From the IMG/VR virus record IMGVR_UViG_3300020438_000007, positions 166,740 to 230,739 of that record: a stretch of 64,000 bases of DNA, one strand, 5' to 3'. Both the position numbers and the translations under genes were made by a program. Shown here one piece after another: positions 62,319-64,000 of the stretch. The DNA comes from a virus. Each line of letters begins with the position of its first letter. Position 1 is the stretch's first letter. The notes beneath the pieces are model-generated. The model was not told the origin of the DNA. It did no database searches and saw nothing but the letters and a program-made list of their open reading frames with translations.

Positions 62319-62942
62319 TCACTTCAAGTTGAAAGTGTAAATGTGTTTGCCTGGAGTGTTGACATAATGTGCATCTCCTGACTCCAATGCGTCTCGAAGT
62401 TTCTGTGCAAATGGTTTTAATTTATTCTTATACTTTGTTCTGATTGCCTTATCATGATAAGTTTTATCACCGTACTGTATGAGTCTGCCTGGCGAAGTTA
62501 ACCCCTCATGTTTGAAGTTAGTTGCCTTGTATATGACCCCTCTGTGACCGTGAAATGCGTCTGCATAGGACACGATGATCTTGTGGTCGGTGTTCTTTTT
62601 CAACCACCTCTGAGTCTTTCCTATGAAGTAACTCTCAGTGCATTTGGGAGTGGCATCAATACAACATAGTCTCCTGAGTTCAATGACATCACTCTCACTC
62701 TCTCCATACTTCCTCCACGCATTTGCCATACCTAGAGGACCATATATCATTGCACCTATCAAGGTAGAGTCACAGTAAAGTCCAAACACATGAGATATTC
62801 TGAGTCCATTGACACTCTTAGAGTAGTGCCATGACTCTATAAAATCTCTCACACACTGTATGTTAGTTACCTTGACATCAAAATCCTTTACCCTTTTACC
62901 CAAGGGCACTGAATAATCGTCGTAAAGAAGTGACTTCAACAT
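62319..62942 (-). CDS. Mom-like DNA modification protein (GNAT fold)
   Basis: 207 residues. FIESWHYSKSVNG, FGLYCDSTLIGAMIYGPLG, ELRRLCCIDATPKCTESYFI and HKIIVSYADAFHGHRGVIYK are segments of the phage Mu Mom family, which adds a bulky group to adenine in DNA and blocks restriction. The ATG at 62942 lies six bases after TATACT, so the mRNA is predicted to be leaderless. Confidence 0.7.
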   Translation of the reverse strand: MLKSLLYDDYSVPLGKRVKDFDVKVTNIQCVRDFIESWHYSKSVNGLRISHVFGLYCDSTLIGAMIYGPLGMANAWRKYGESESDVIELRRLCCIDATPKCTESYFIGKTQRWLKKNTDHKIIVSYADAFHGHRGVIYKATNFKHEGLTSPGRLIQYGDKTYHDKAIRTKYKNKLKPFAQKLRDALESGDAHYVNTPGKHIYTFNLK

Positions 62943-62948
62943 ACAATA

Positions 62949-62977
62949 AGTATATCAATCAAATGATCTTTTGTCTA
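62949..62977 (-). promoter_or_regulatory. Promoter TAGACA-17-TATACT before Mom-like gene
   Basis: -35 TAGACA at 62972-62977, next to the tRNA-Leu 3' end, and -10 TATACT at 62949-62954. Confidence 0.55.
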
Positions 62978-63061
62978 TGGGAGAAGAGGGACTCGAACCC
63001 TCACGACATTTCTGCCAACAGATTTTAAGTCTGGTGTGTCTACCGATTCCACCACACTCCC
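62978..63061 (-). tRNA. tRNA-Leu (UAA)
   Basis: 84 bases with long variable arm. Acceptor GGGAGTG pairs with the 3' strand; anticodon loop CTTAAAA gives UAA; T-loop GGTTCGAGTCC. CCA not encoded. Confidence 0.95.
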
Positions 63062-63064
63062 GAA

Positions 63065-63138
63065 CGACTCAAGTAGGACTCGAACCTACGACCGACTGCT
63101 TAGAAGGCAGTTGCTCTATCCATCTGAGCTATTGAGTC
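63065..63138 (-). tRNA. tRNA-Arg (UCU)
   Basis: 74 bases, acceptor GACTCAA/TTGAGTC, anticodon loop CTTCTAA (UCU), T-loop GGTTCGAGTCC. CCA not encoded. Its 5' end touches the tRNA-Thr CCA. Confidence 0.95.
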
Positions 63139-63215
63139 TGGAGCCACTTGTCGGACTTGAACCGACGACCTACGCATTACAAATGCGTTGCTCTATCCAG
63201 CTGAGCTAAAGTGGC
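63139..63215 (-). tRNA. tRNA-Thr (UGU)
   Basis: 77 bases including an encoded CCA (63139-63141). Acceptor GCCACTT/AAGTGGC, anticodon loop TTTGTAA (UGU). The only one of the four with CCA in the DNA. Confidence 0.95.
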
Positions 63216-63218
63216 GAA

Positions 63219-63290
63219 TAGGACTACCGAGAATTGAACTCGGTTCACACCGTTATAAGCAGTGGGCATTAACCAATATGCGATAGTCCC
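63219..63290 (-). tRNA. tRNA-Ile (UAU)
   Basis: 72 bases; acceptor GGGACTA/TAGTCCT (one G-U), anticodon loop CTTATAA gives UAU, which reads the rare AUA codon. CCA not encoded. First tRNA of the transcript. Confidence 0.9.
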
Positions 63291-63305
63291 TTGCCTCACT
63301 CTGTT

Positions 63306-63311
63306 ATTATA
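63306..63311 (-). promoter_or_regulatory. -10 box of tRNA cluster
   Basis: TATAAT on the minus strand about 15 bases before tRNA-Ile; no clear -35, since the upstream bases form the psbD terminator. Confidence 0.45.
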
Positions 63312-63324
63312 CCACAGTTGACAT

Positions 63325-63352
63325 AAAAAAAACCCCCTCAGAGAGAAGGTTT
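63325..63352 (-). terminator. psbD terminator
   Basis: AACCTTCTC-TCT-GAGGGGGTT (two G-U pairs) followed by eight T, on the minus strand just after psbD. Confidence 0.85.
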
Positions 63353-63374
63353 TGAAAGATTTAAGATTTGAGAT

Positions 63375-64000
63375 TTACAACGCATTACCACGAGGTAATA
63401 CTTCTTCTGGGAAGATGAAGTTTTCATGTGGTTGATCAGCAGGTGCCAACCAAGCACGGAGTCCTTCATTCAGAAGAATGTTCTTAGTGTAGAAGGTCTC
63501 AAATTCTGGATCCTCCGCTGCACGAATCTCCTGAGATACAAAGTCGTAAGCACGTAGATTAAGAGCGAGTCCAACAATACCGATAGAAGCAGTCCAGAGA
63601 CCCATGACGGGCACGAATAGCATAAAGAAATGCAACCAACGCTTGTTACTAAAAGCAACACCGAAGATCTGTGACCAGAAACGGTTCGCAGTAACCATCG
63701 AGTAAGTCTCCTCCTCTTGCGTAGGTTCAAAACCTTTAAAAGTATTTGATTGTTCTCCATCTTCATAGAGTGTATTCTCTACTGTTGCTCCGTGGATTGC
63801 ACATAACAAAGCACCACCCAGGATACCAGCAACTCCCATCATATGGAATGGGTTGAGCGTCCAGTTATGGAAGCCCTGTAGGAAGAGTAGGAACCTAAAG
63901 ATCGCTGCAACACCAAACGACGGCGCAAAGAACCAACTGGACTGTCCGAGAGGATAGATGAGAAACACACTGACAAAAACAGCGATAGGCCCAGAGAACG
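63375..64000 (-). CDS. psbD: Photosystem II D2 protein, 5' part outside window
   Basis: 208 codons of the C-terminal part. [40 protein letters not shown] (His iron ligand region), [20 protein letters not shown] and the end [12 protein letters not shown] are D2. It would replenish the D2 reaction-centre subunit in the thylakoid during infection, keeping photosynthesis running. The frame is open to the window edge; the M at 63968 is an internal GTG (Val), not the start. Confidence 0.97.
   Translation of the reverse strand, partial: FSGPIAVFVSVFLIYPLGQSSWFFAPSFGVAAIFRFLLFLQGFHNWTLNPFHMMGVAGILGGALLCAIHGATVENTLYEDGEQSNTFKGFEPTQEEETYSMVTANRFWSQIFGVAFSNKRWLHFFMLFVPVMGLWTASIGIVGLALNLRAYDFVSQEIRAAEDPEFETFYTKNILLNEGLRAWLAPADQPHENFIFPEEVLPRGNAL

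Noticed and set aside
1-64000. CRISPR array, insertion sequence, integrase or attachment site
   Set aside because: No regularly spaced direct repeats with unique spacers, no transposase or integrase motifs, and no duplicated tRNA 3' end were seen.

Overview
The window is part of the genome of a T4-like marine cyanophage (contractile-tailed myovirus), most likely infecting marine Synechococcus. Direct support: a T4-type baseplate and head-completion set (gp4, gp5-, gp26-, gp27-, gp48-, gp53- and gp54-like), the gp32 ssDNA-binding protein and a gp33-like late coactivator, next to genes typical of cyanophages: psbD (D2), transaldolase talC, heme oxygenase, peptide deformylase, thyX, phoH, glutaredoxins, DUF1825 and 2-oxoglutarate/Fe(II) oxygenases. 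A tmRNA of the two-piece permuted cyanobacterial type, with a tag starting like the marine Synechococcus tag, points to the same host.

Layout. Positions 1-10,800 (all on the minus strand) are an early/accessory region of very small, tightly packed genes plus a ligase-fold protein, a 2OG oxygenase and an SF2 helicase. It is punctuated by twelve near-identical promoter modules of constant geometry: a 22-bp dyad GTGCCA-N10-TGGCAC, 8 bp, a -35 hexamer, 16 bp (15 in one), TATAAT, then usually an AAAC-repeat leader without a Shine-Dalgarno. Positions 10,900-15,400 hold four consecutive 2OG oxygenases, a DUF262-like/HNH nuclease and two tiny genes. Positions 15,400-32,700 carry a glycine-rich adhesin (plus strand), more oxygenases, a 2,327-residue fibre protein with an S74 chaperone domain, the tmRNA and virion proteins. 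Positions 32,700-46,300 encode baseplate hub, wedge, tube-cap and head-completion proteins, the last four genes on the plus strand. Positions 46,300-50,800 are replication/transcription genes: gp32, DUF1825, gp33-like, a PD-(D/E)XK nuclease, PhoH and ThyX. Positions 50,800-63,400 combine host-like metabolic genes with many tiny membrane or cysteine-bearing proteins, a carbamoyltransferase, a Mom-like DNA-modification protein and tRNA-Leu/Arg/Thr/Ile. The window ends inside psbD.

Three promoter classes are visible: the dyad early module; plain sigma70 sites (several TTGACA-17-TATAAT); and late sites CTAAATA/TATAAATA, expected to need the phage late sigma and gp33. Host-directed genes (D2, talC, heme oxygenase, tmRNA, tRNAs) would support photosynthesis, carbon flux, pigment and translation during infection. 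Observations most worth following up are the fixed-geometry early module, the phage tmRNA with a 24-codon tag, a 69-bp leader element duplicated exactly upstream of two start codons, a glutamine-riboswitch-like leader, genes predicted to be transcribed without a leader, and eleven 2OG-oxygenase-like genes. More than twenty genes under 60 codons were found by reading the sequence directly. All family assignments come from motif recognition by eye; no database search was run.
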